Assembly (NCBI GenBank): GCA_964501075.1
Contig: CAZCRE010000005.1
Location: 1-27,209, forward strand
Length of the DNA stretch: 27,209 nucleotides
From: CAZCRE01 sp964501075
Lineage (GTDB): Archaea > Thermoproteota > Bathyarchaeia > Bathyarchaeales > Bathycorpusculaceae
Direction: 5' to 3'
In this document: positions 7,868-14,724 of the stretch, one piece after another
Layout: the number at the start of each line of letters is the position of its first letter
Position numbering within the stretch: the first letter of the stretch is position 1
Made by a program: the position numbers and the translations under genes
Notes under the pieces: generated by a model
What the model was told of the DNA's origin: nothing
Databases searched by the model: none
Seen by the model: the letters and a program-made list of their open reading frames with translations, nothing else

Positions 7868-9169
7868 TTGGAAATTAATCAAATCTCACTCCCACCAGAT
7901 GAACTGCCCTCAAAATGGTTCAACATTATTCCATACTTGCCAGAACCTCTGCCGCCACCCAAAGAACCTGAAACAGGTCCTTCCAGAATGGAGTTTCTCG
8001 GAAAAACAATGGTTCACGAATGCCTAAAACAGGAAATGTCAACTGATCCCTGGATTCCAATTCCCGAAGAAATAAGAGAACTGTACATTCAAGCTGGGCG
8101 CCCGCGACCCCTTTATCGCGCAAGAAGACTGGAAAAACGCTTAGGATTGAAGAAAGTACGGCTCTACTACAAGCGTGAAGATCTATCCCCAACAGGTTCG
8201 CACAAAGTCAACACCGCGTTAGCGCAGGCTTACTATGCAGCCAAAGAGGGAAAAAAGACCTTAGTCACCGAAACAGGAGCAGGGCAATGGGGCAGCGCCT
8301 TATCATATGCGGCCTCGCTGATGGGGCTTGACTGCGTAGTCTTTTGGGTACGAAACGTATACAATTGGAAAACAGACAGACGGACACTCATGAAGCTCTT
8401 CGGCGCGAAAGTACATCCGTCTCCCAGCAAGGAAACGAAAACCGGACGACAACAGTTGGCCCAAAACCCAGATCACCCAGGATCTCTGGGACTCGCCGTT
8501 TCAGAAGGCTTGGAGTATGCCGAGGGACATGATGGAAGCGTCTATTGCCTTGGTTCGGTTCTCAATCACGTCCTCATACACCAATCAATAATAGGCTTGG
8601 AAACCATAAAGCAGTTTGACGCTGTTGACGATTCACCAGACATGATCACGGGCTGTCTGGGCGGTGGCTCAAACTTCGGTGGAATAGCATTGCCTTTTGC
8701 TGGCGAAGTTCTGCAGAAGAAGCGAAAATGCGAGTTTCTGGCTGCTCAATCGGAAGTAGCGCCTAACTTGGTTGAAGGTGAATACCGGTATGATTTCGGA
8801 GACGTAGCTGAGCATACACCTTTGCTTAAAATGTATACGCTTGGACATAAGGCGGAAATGCTGCCGATAAAGGCCGATGGCCTACGGTATCACGCCGCGG
8901 CACCCCTCATGAGCGCGCTCAAGCATCACAAGCTCCTGAGAGCAGTATCCTATCCCAAAGACGAAAAGGCAGTCTTTGAGGCGGCAAGAACCTTCATCCA
9001 ATCCGAGGGATGGCTTATAGCGCCAGAGTCAAGTTACGCAGTTAGGGCTGGAATAGACGAAGCACTGAAAGCAGAGAAGGCCAAAGAAGAGAAGGTCATA
9101 TGCATGAACATAAGTGGACACGGATTCCTGGATATGGAAGCCTACAAGCTAAAGTTATCGATAGACTAG
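7868..9169 (+). CDS. trpB: Tryptophan synthase beta chain, TrpB2 type
   Basis: A PLP enzyme that condenses indole with serine to give tryptophan. The 433-residue length, with a long N-terminal extension (PDELPSKWFNIIPYLPEPLPPP), is that of the TrpB2 subgroup rather than TrpB1. SPTGSHKVN at 107-115 holds the PLP lysine K113, TETGAGQWG at 134-142 carries the catalytic glutamate, and GCLGGGSNFGG is the phosphate-binding loop. The TTG start at 7868 is set by GGTGA six nt upstream; a nearer ATG (7863) is in another frame. No trpA is adjacent, as is common for TrpB2, which may salvage indole. It lies 66 nt after fen. Confidence 0.95.
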   Translation: MEINQISLPPDELPSKWFNIIPYLPEPLPPPKEPETGPSRMEFLGKTMVHECLKQEMSTDPWIPIPEEIRELYIQAGRPRPLYRARRLEKRLGLKKVRLYYKREDLSPTGSHKVNTALAQAYYAAKEGKKTLVTETGAGQWGSALSYAASLMGLDCVVFWVRNVYNWKTDRRTLMKLFGAKVHPSPSKETKTGRQQLAQNPDHPGSLGLAVSEGLEYAEGHDGSVYCLGSVLNHVLIHQSIIGLETIKQFDAVDDSPDMITGCLGGGSNFGGIALPFAGEVLQKKRKCEFLAAQSEVAPNLVEGEYRYDFGDVAEHTPLLKMYTLGHKAEMLPIKADGLRYHAAAPLMSALKHHKLLRAVSYPKDEKAVFEAARTFIQSEGWLIAPESSYAVRAGIDEALKAEKAKEEKVICMNISGHGFLDMEAYKLKLSID

Positions 9170-9171
9170 CA

Positions 9172-9881
9172 CTAGAATACGTGCCCGTGACGCCCTGTTA
9201 GTGGGACAAAGGCGACTCCACCAAGATTCTCTTCTTTAATCTTTCCGTCACTTCCTTTTTTGATTTTCAGAAGGTTCTGGAAAAGTGAGATGCTCCCAAC
9301 AGGGATCAACATGATGCCGCCGGGCCTCAATTGCTTGATAAGAGGTTCAGGAACAGCGGGAGCTGCCGCGGTCACGAGAACCCTATCGTACGGAGCTTCA
9401 TCAGGATATCCCAAGGAACCATCAGTATGGATTATGGTCACTCGGTCACCGTACCCCGCCTTCATGATGGTTCTTCTAGCAAGATCCGCCAAGCCCTGAA
9501 CGATCTCAACAGTGTAAACGTGGCCCCACATGCTTCTGGGGGTATTCTGAGGCGCGACTATCTCCGCTATCGTGGCGGCGTGCCAACCTGAACCCGCACC
9601 GACCTCCAGCACTTTGCAGCCGACTTCCAACTCGAGGGCTTCATTCATTATTGAAACCATGTATCGCCTAGCCCGGCAACAAAGCCGTGGCTATGTGGCG
9701 CAGAAGCCGTCTGTCCGAAGCCAATTGGAAGAGGAGTGTCAACAGCGCCATAGGACCGCATGTTTTCAGGAAGAAACCTACCACGTGGCACTCTTCGCAT
9801 CGCCTCAATCACCATTGGAGAACGGAGAATACCTTCTTTGGTCAGGTTCTGGATGAGCTTTTCCCATTCAGGTACTTCCAT
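9172..9881 (-). CDS. pcm: Protein-L-isoaspartate O-methyltransferase, split by a 32-nt BHB intron
   Basis: The enzyme transfers methyl from SAM to isoaspartate in damaged proteins. Exon 1 (9881-9695) encodes residues 1-62 plus one base, including VDTPLPIGFGQTASAP. Exon 2 (9662-9172) encodes the rest: MVSIMNEALEL, SAM motif I VLEVGAGSG (80-88), DGSLGYPDEAPYDRVLVTAAAP and GGVAFVPLTGRHG. Joined, they give 225 residues, a normal family length, with the conserved SAPHM motif intact. Unspliced, the frame runs into the intron and stops at 9648 after 77 residues. The ATG at 9881 has GGTG six nt upstream; a TTG at 9902 is weaker. No other disruption is seen and all family motifs survive, which argues against a pseudogene. 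Confidence 0.85.
9663..9694 (-). other. Candidate archaeal bulge-helix-bulge intron in pcm (32 nt)
   Basis: On the minus strand, CGCC (9700-9697) pairs with GGCG (9668-9665), forming a 4-bp central helix. The 5' bulge is ACA (9696-9694) and the 3' bulge is ATA (9664-9662), three nt each. The intron body is a stem-loop: TAGCC/GGCTA and CGGC/GCCG with one bulged A (9688) and loop TTTGTT. Cleavage after the second bulge nucleotide on each side, the usual archaeal endonuclease position, removes exactly 32 nt and makes CCA-CAC-ATG (P-H-M). The outer exon helix is weak: G-C and T-A pairs, a mismatch, then two G-U pairs. Confidence 0.82.
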
Positions 9882-9992
9882 CTGGAGCACCAAACCAAAC
9901 AATGACCGAGTCGGTTATTAACGTATTTGAATCTGAAAATAAGATGTTAAATAAGAAATATGGACTAATAACCGAAAGCGAGTAGAGAAGTT

Positions 9993-10433
9993 TTGAGCCG
10001 CAAGGAAAACGCTGACTCCAGCGCAGAAGAACTGAGCAAGAAACTGGACCAGATAATTCGCAGACTTGACCTTCTTGAAGAGCTAATTCTTGAAAAGCCA
10101 GAGTACGAGGGTTTGGCGGCTTCGTTGCGTTTGACAAGAATGGGTATAGGCATGTATGGCGAACCATTGAAAATCGCTTCTCGGCTTAAGAACGCTGAGA
10201 AATACCTGCGTCAAAAACCGATTGCACAGGACGACATTTCAAGATGCATTGTCCAAGCATTGGCTGTGAAAGGAGCGCTAAACGTTTCTGCCCTAACGCG
10301 TCAGGTGACCGCGATGCGGGGAAAGGCAAGCAGGCGCATAGTGCGCGAAAGGGTGAAAAAGCTGGTAGAGCAAGGAGTTCTGTTGAAGTCAGAGGGCCAA
10401 GTTCCCATCTACGAGTTGGCTGAAAGAGGCTGA
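9993..10433 (+). CDS. Winged-helix DNA-binding protein with N-terminal coiled coil
   Basis: The 146-residue protein opens with a charged heptad-rich helix (SAEELSKKLDQIIRRLDLLEELI, about 9-32) that should dimerise. A helical C-terminal half follows (about 85-146) with winged-helix character: ISRCIVQALAVKG, a basic recognition segment KASRRIVRERVKKLVEQG, then the wing LLKSEGQVPIYEL. It is probably a transcriptional regulator; no named family is recognised. The TTG start at 9993 lacks a clear ribosome binding site. TTAAATAAG near 9947 is a fitting TATA box about 45 nt upstream. It leads a plus-strand group with two small proteins and ends on an inverted repeat. Confidence 0.75.
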   Translation: MSRKENADSSAEELSKKLDQIIRRLDLLEELILEKPEYEGLAASLRLTRMGIGMYGEPLKIASRLKNAEKYLRQKPIAQDDISRCIVQALAVKGALNVSALTRQVTAMRGKASRRIVRERVKKLVEQGVLLKSEGQVPIYELAERG

Positions 10434-10479
10434 TCACTTTCTGGTCACTTTTGCACAGAACACCTAACTAGAGTGATCA
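10431..10479. repeat. Inverted repeat TGATCACT...AGTGATCA
   Basis: TGATCACT (10431-10438, including the stop codon of the regulator) is repeated inverted at 10472-10479, 33 nt apart, upstream of the next gene's ribosome binding site. Each arm contains the palindrome TGATCA. It could be a paired operator for the winged-helix protein or an RNA hairpin between the genes. The function is not established. Confidence 0.5.
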
Positions 10480-10507
10480 CTCCATTATGTGTTTGAGGTG
10501 AAGAAAA

Positions 10508-10894
10508 ATGATAGTAAAAGAAGGAAAAAACCATGAGATGGAGGCAGAACACGTCAAGGAAATACTCGGCGTCGTTTCCACAGAGATTCCAGCGCTGATA
10601 AAGAGCATTCTGTCATCTGTTTTCTCCGAGGAAGCAGGGAGAAACATGGGCAAGGCCGCAGCAGCATACTACAAGGAACTCAGGAATGGTGGGTTGCCAG
10701 AACAAGTGGCTGTCAAAATGACAGAAGACTACATGCGAACCTTCACGAGTCTGGGCGACATGCTCAGAAGCGTTGGCAGAGGAAGAGGGTCTGGGAAAGA
10801 ACATATAGGCGAAGAAATCGAAAGAAAGATCCACGAGAGACTTGAGCGAAAGAGAGAAGAAACAGAGGAAGAGGAAGAAGAAGAAGATGAGTAA
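10508..10894 (+). CDS. Small helical protein with acidic tail (128 aa), unknown function
   Basis: The ATG at 10508 has GAGGTGA eight nt upstream, one of the best ribosome binding sites in the window. The protein is helical: IPALIKSILSSVFSEEAG at about 27-44, an amphipathic AAAAYYKELRNGGLPEQVAVKMTEDY region at about 51-76, then a charged region ending in a run of glutamates with a final DE. The segment around YKELRNGGLPEQVAVKM aligns by eye with FEKQLILQGMSKEDAKRL of the next gene, so the two look like distant paralogues. No signal peptide or membrane helix is clear. The function is unknown. Confidence 0.75.
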   Translation: MIVKEGKNHEMEAEHVKEILGVVSTEIPALIKSILSSVFSEEAGRNMGKAAAAYYKELRNGGLPEQVAVKMTEDYMRTFTSLGDMLRSVGRGRGSGKEHIGEEIERKIHERLERKREETEEEEEEEDE

Positions 10895-11186
10895 TCTTCC
10901 CCCTTCTCATTCCACATCGAAACAGCCAGAGACGAGCCCAGCTTCAATACTTACGTCATTGATAAAGTCTTCTCCCCACTTAGCGCGTCTTTCTCTCAGC
11001 CTTTTCTGGACATATGTTACGCTGGGTGGACAGGTGCGAAAGGCTAGGCGAGCATTTGAGAAACAGCTCATTCTGCAGGGCATGTCAAAGGAGGACGCCA
11101 AGCGTCTAAGCGCTTGTTTCGTGGAGCTCAAGAACAGCATTACTGGCATGTTGAAACAAGGAATCGCGGGAAGTCATGAGCGCTAA
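10887..11186 (+). CDS. Small helical basic protein (99 aa), unknown function
   Basis: I choose the ATG at 10887, which overlaps the previous stop (ATGAGTAA), so translation is probably coupled. An upstream in-frame ATG at 10842 would add a Lys/Arg-rich stretch encoded inside the acidic tail of the preceding gene and is unlikely. The product has a Ser/Pro-rich N-terminus (NLPPSHSTSKQPETSP), a hydrophobic helix LARLSLSLFWTYVTLGG that could touch a membrane, then the charged segment FEKQLILQGMSKEDAKRLSACF that resembles part of the preceding protein. No function is assigned. Confidence 0.7.
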   Translation: MSNLPPSHSTSKQPETSPASILTSLIKSSPHLARLSLSLFWTYVTLGGQVRKARRAFEKQLILQGMSKEDAKRLSACFVELKNSITGMLKQGIAGSHER

Positions 11187-11213
11187 TTAAAGCTGACTTC
11201 CTGCGTTCTTTGT

Positions 11214-13043
11214 CTATTTCACCGTTACTGACTTAGCCAAGTTTCTAGGCATGTCCGGGTCGTGGCCTCTTTCGAGAGCCATGTAGTAAGCAAAAAGCTG
11301 CAGCGGAATGACGAAGGATATCGGCGACAGAACATCAGGAATACCTTTTGGAACCTCAACGAAATCGTCAGCTAGGCTCTTGATCTCTTCATCTCCCTCT
11401 TCTATGACTGCGATTATTGAAGCTCCGCGGGCCTTCATTTCCATGATGTTGCCGATTAAGGTCTTATGCGTGTCATCTCTTGGGCAAATGAAGACCACTG
11501 GAAAGCCGGGTTCTACCAGACTTATCGGCCCATGCTTGCTTTCGCCTGCTGGAAAAGCTATGGCGGGTACGTAAGCGATTTCCATGAGTTTAAGTCGACC
11601 CTCGTATGCTGTGGCTGTGCTTATTCCCCGACCAAGGAAGAAAAAGACCTTTGCGTCCTTGTATTTCTTCGCGATCTCTTTCACTTTTTCCTCCTGCGTG
11701 CGAATAATCACGTCAACCGTTTCAGGCATTTTGTCCAGTCTTTCGGCAAGATAGTCCATCTCGTCCTGCGAGACTTTACCTCTCTTCTTGGCAAGCCTCA
11801 AGGCCGTCTGAGCCATGACGGAAAGCTGAGAGGTGAAAGTTTTCGTTGCAGCCACCCCTATTTCTGGACCTGACTGCTGTCCAATGTAAACTCTTGAAAC
11901 ACGTGTCAACGTCGAGCCGATAACATTCGTCAGTCCTAGAACCGTGGCGGCTCTTTGGCGAGCACAGTTCACGGCAGCCAAAGTGTCAGCCGTTTCACCA
12001 GACTGGCTTACGGCCAAAAGGGTACTATCAATGTTAACTGATTTCCCATGCTGCTCAATGAACTCTGAAGCTATGACTGGATAGGTCGCCAAGAAAGCCA
12101 GCTTAGAGAACATGTATGACGAAGCTAAACACGTATGATAAGAGGTCCCGCAAGCTACAAGGTACACTTCACGTGCTCGGTCAAGAAAAGTTGCCATCAA
12201 ATCAAGATAATGCTCCTGCAGCCTTAGCGTGTTCCGCAAGCACGCCGGTTGCTCATGAATCTCCTTCAACATGAAATGCGCGTATCCTTGCTTAACAGCC
12301 ATCTCAGGCGCCCACTCGATAAGCTTCGGCTCTCGAACAACAGTACTTGAATCCGCGATTTTCCTGATCTCATAGCCTTTTAGCGAGAGCGTAACAGCTT
12401 CTCCATCATCAACTATAACTGCCTTGTTCGCAAGCGGCAAGAACGCCGGGATATCGGATGCAAAATAGATTGCGTTGTCATTTACTCCAACCACAAGCGG
12501 GCTTTCGTGCCTAGCGCACACAATCTTGTCAGGCTCCTTCGTAGACAAAACCGCAATCGCGAATGAACCGTCAAGCCTCTTCACGGTTTCAAGAACAGCA
12601 TCAGTCAAGTTTAAAGATGGGTTAGTTTCCAAGGCTCTTTCAATGAGATGAGCGATCACTTCTGTGTCGGTCTTGGATTTGAAAATGTGGCCACGGCTCT
12701 CTAGCTCCTGCTTCAACTCTGCAAAGTTTTCGATTATGCCGTTATGGATGACTGCGATGCTACCCGTGCAATCCACATGTGGATGGGCGTTAACCTGAAG
12801 TGGCGCTCCATGAGTAGCCCATCGCGTGTGTCCAATGCCTATTCTGCCAGGCAAGTCGTCCAAGTTGTGGGTTCTGTGGACCTCGTCGATTTTCCCTTGA
12901 TCTTTCTTGATGAAAAACCTTCCATTGTCTATGGTAGCCTCGCCGACTGAATCATATCCTCGATATTCAAGTCGTTTCAAAGCTGCGTGGATGATGGGGG
13001 CAGCTTTTCCGTCCTTCAGGATACAGCCGAATATTCCGCACAT
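11214..13043 (-). CDS. glmS: Glutamine--fructose-6-phosphate aminotransferase (isomerizing)
   Basis: GlmS converts fructose-6-phosphate and glutamine to glucosamine-6-phosphate, the first step to amino sugars for glycans. The 609-residue length is standard. MCGIFGC places nucleophile Cys2 at the N-terminus, with RRLEYRGYDS-like LEYRGYDS, HTRWATHG and NPHVD-like NAHPHVDCTGSIAVIHNGIIEN in the glutaminase domain. The two SIS domains follow, with CGTSYHT, SQSGETADT, the block around AGESKHGPISL, and the C-terminal DPDMPRNLAKSVTVK that channels ammonia. It is transcribed alone from a TATA box close to the ATG. Confidence 0.97.
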   Translation of the reverse strand: MCGIFGCILKDGKAAPIIHAALKRLEYRGYDSVGEATIDNGRFFIKKDQGKIDEVHRTHNLDDLPGRIGIGHTRWATHGAPLQVNAHPHVDCTGSIAVIHNGIIENFAELKQELESRGHIFKSKTDTEVIAHLIERALETNPSLNLTDAVLETVKRLDGSFAIAVLSTKEPDKIVCARHESPLVVGVNDNAIYFASDIPAFLPLANKAVIVDDGEAVTLSLKGYEIRKIADSSTVVREPKLIEWAPEMAVKQGYAHFMLKEIHEQPACLRNTLRLQEHYLDLMATFLDRAREVYLVACGTSYHTCLASSYMFSKLAFLATYPVIASEFIEQHGKSVNIDSTLLAVSQSGETADTLAAVNCARQRAATVLGLTNVIGSTLTRVSRVYIGQQSGPEIGVAATKTFTSQLSVMAQTALRLAKKRGKVSQDEMDYLAERLDKMPETVDVIIRTQEEKVKEIAKKYKDAKVFFFLGRGISTATAYEGRLKLMEIAYVPAIAFPAGESKHGPISLVEPGFPVVFICPRDDTHKTLIGNIMEMKARGASIIAVIEEGDEEIKSLADDFVEVPKGIPDVLSPISFVIPLQLFAYYMALERGHDPDMPRNLAKSVTVK

Positions 13044-13066
13044 TACTGGGCCTCATTGTTTTGTTC

Positions 13067-13077
13067 GGTTTATACAA
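13067..13077 (-). promoter_or_regulatory. TATA box for glmS
   Basis: TTGTATAAACC on the minus strand is centred about 29 nt before the glmS ATG at 13043, predicting a leaderless or nearly leaderless mRNA. Confidence 0.5.
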
Positions 13078-13212
13078 GCCCTATTCAAGTTTCTTTGGCG
13101 CTATTAAGCATTTTTAGGACAAAAATCTTGCTTCTAAAAAAGTTTTCAAAGCCTTTCCAGCGCTGCAACATCATTCAGCTCGGAACTCTTCATATTCTTG
13201 TCAACCATTAAC

Positions 13213-13225
13213 AAAAATCTTATAG
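13213..13225 (+). promoter_or_regulatory. TATA box for the winged-helix/S-layer-like gene
   Basis: AAAAATCTTATAG is centred about 26 nt before the GTG at 13247, so transcription should start at or next to that GTG. This argues for a leaderless mRNA and for the GTG over the ATG at 13256. Confidence 0.5.
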
Positions 13226-13246
13226 TGGTCCCCTCACCATATACTC

Positions 13247-14221
13247 GTGACCACCATGGACAAGAAGCTGCTACTGCAGGAAGATGGAAAAGTACAGCAA
13301 GTAAAGGAGATCTCGATTGTCCAAGACCCACACGACCTAGAATTGGTTCTGGGCAATCTAGGTTGGAAAATCCTAGTCATGCTTTCCAAGGAAGAGATGT
13401 ATCCTCTCGAAGTGGCCAAGCGATTGGGCATCCATGAGCAGAAGGTCTATTACCACATGAGAAAACTGATGAAGGCAGGAGCCATAACGGTCGCGAGAGT
13501 GGAAGAAAAGAAGGGAGCAACAGCAAAGTACTATAAGCCAGTGTCTCCAGCGTTCGGCATCGAACTCCCCCAAGAATACACGGAAATACCAAGACTCTCA
13601 CTGCTCAGCACTGAAAAACACATTCAGGAATTCTTCAAAGAGTTCATTGGAAGCGACAGAACCTTCAAAGGAAAATTAGTCGTAGGTAGCCCAACGCCTC
13701 ACGGACCATTTAAAACAAGCGCCAGAGACGGACACTACGCTTCACATCTAACGTTCTTTCTCGGGCAGTTCATCAAAATGCCCGATGAGTTTGCGATAAA
13801 ACTCGACGTCGACGTTAAAGTTGAGAAAGAAGAGAAAAACAACCTAATCCTGGTAGGTGGTCCAGGTACCAACGTTCTCACTCAGGAAATCAACGGGCAT
13901 CTGCCAATAAAGTTCAACATGCAACCTTCTGAGCAAGGCTTCTTGTTGGGAGGCATGGTTTCAAACAGAACTTCGCGCGTTTATGCGGCGGACACGGCTG
14001 GGTTGATTGCGAAGATAGTGAACCCTTGGGACAAGACTAAACGAATCATAGTGCTGGCTGGAAACAAGGCAGTGGGCACGAAAGCCTGTGTCTTGGCCCT
14101 GACGAACTTTTGGAAGAAAACACTGAAAAACTATAATGGTGAGGACACATTTGCAACGGTCATACAAGGGTTTGATTTGGACAGTGACGGAAAGGTCGAT
14201 TCGATAGAAATCCTCGAATAA
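13247..14221 (+). CDS. ArsR-like winged-helix protein fused to an S-layer-like domain
   Basis: The 324-residue protein has an N-terminal winged helix (about 28-85): LGWKILVMLSKEEMYPLEVAKRL, recognition helix HEQKVYYHMRKLMKAG, and a wing up to YYKPV. The rest is not a known ligand domain of ArsR proteins but resembles the archaeal S-layer C-terminal type: NLILVGGPGTNVLTQEING, AADTAGLIAKIVNPWD, RIIVLAGNKAVGTKACVLAL, and a final DLDSDGKVDSIEILE that looks like a calcium loop. No signal peptide or membrane segment is visible, so the protein should be cytoplasmic. The GTG at 13247 fits a leaderless transcript. A regulatory role is likely; the ligand is unknown. Confidence 0.8.
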   Translation: MTTMDKKLLLQEDGKVQQVKEISIVQDPHDLELVLGNLGWKILVMLSKEEMYPLEVAKRLGIHEQKVYYHMRKLMKAGAITVARVEEKKGATAKYYKPVSPAFGIELPQEYTEIPRLSLLSTEKHIQEFFKEFIGSDRTFKGKLVVGSPTPHGPFKTSARDGHYASHLTFFLGQFIKMPDEFAIKLDVDVKVEKEEKNNLILVGGPGTNVLTQEINGHLPIKFNMQPSEQGFLLGGMVSNRTSRVYAADTAGLIAKIVNPWDKTKRIIVLAGNKAVGTKACVLALTNFWKKTLKNYNGEDTFATVIQGFDLDSDGKVDSIEILE

Positions 14222-14298
14222 CCTTGAATCTTGCGCACAGGGTAAAGACTAGCATCCAACGAAATGGAAGAGTTCCGACGCATTTGAGATGAAACGTC

Positions 14299-14724
14299 TT
14301 GGAAGCGACTGAAATCATCTTAGCTAATGGACATACAAACATCCAAGCCACACACAGGACTACGCTCGAAATTACAGAGGATGCTGACCTGTCCAAGAAT
14401 GGCGATTGCATAATCGCAGTTTCCGCGAGCAAAGCGTTGACCGATCTTGATCCGAAGTTCAAGAAGCTTCTACAAAGAGAAAATGCGAAACTGACGATCC
14501 TGATCCAAGCTGGGGAAGTAGCCGAGGTCGTGAACGCTTTTGGAAGCTCACGGCTGGTCCTGACTCACCCAAGAGATATGGTCATCAGAAAAAGCGAGTA
14601 TATCTGCAAACGAACATTAGCAATTAAGGCAGACAAAGCGGCACTGGACTTGTCAAGGAAGCTTGTCAATAAACTGAAAGATCCGAAACAAGAAGTGAAG
14701 ATAACACTGACGGTAAAAGCCTAG
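14299..14724 (+). CDS. DUF371 family protein
   Basis: The 141-residue protein matches the archaeal DUF371 (COG2090) family: ANGHTNIQATHRTTLEITEDADL at the N-terminus, GDCIIAVSASKAL, and a C-terminal RTLAIKADKAALDLSRKLV. The biochemical function of the family is not known. The start is TTG at 14299, with GAGATGA about seven nt upstream; the nearby ATG belongs to a frame that stops after a few codons. Its stop overlaps the trm5 stop by 4 nt on the opposite strand (shared CTAG). Confidence 0.85.
   Translation: MEATEIILANGHTNIQATHRTTLEITEDADLSKNGDCIIAVSASKALTDLDPKFKKLLQRENAKLTILIQAGEVAEVVNAFGSSRLVLTHPRDMVIRKSEYICKRTLAIKADKAALDLSRKLVNKLKDPKQEVKITLTVKA

Noticed and set aside
9648..9902. pcm as a pseudogene or sequencing frameshift
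   Set aside because: All motifs on both sides are intact, and the interruption is a 32-nt insertion with complete bulge-helix-bulge geometry rather than a one- or two-base slip.
11466..11873. A 135-codon plus-strand open frame inside glmS
   Set aside because: It is a shadow of the conserved GlmS frame, with low-complexity Cys/Phe-rich translation.
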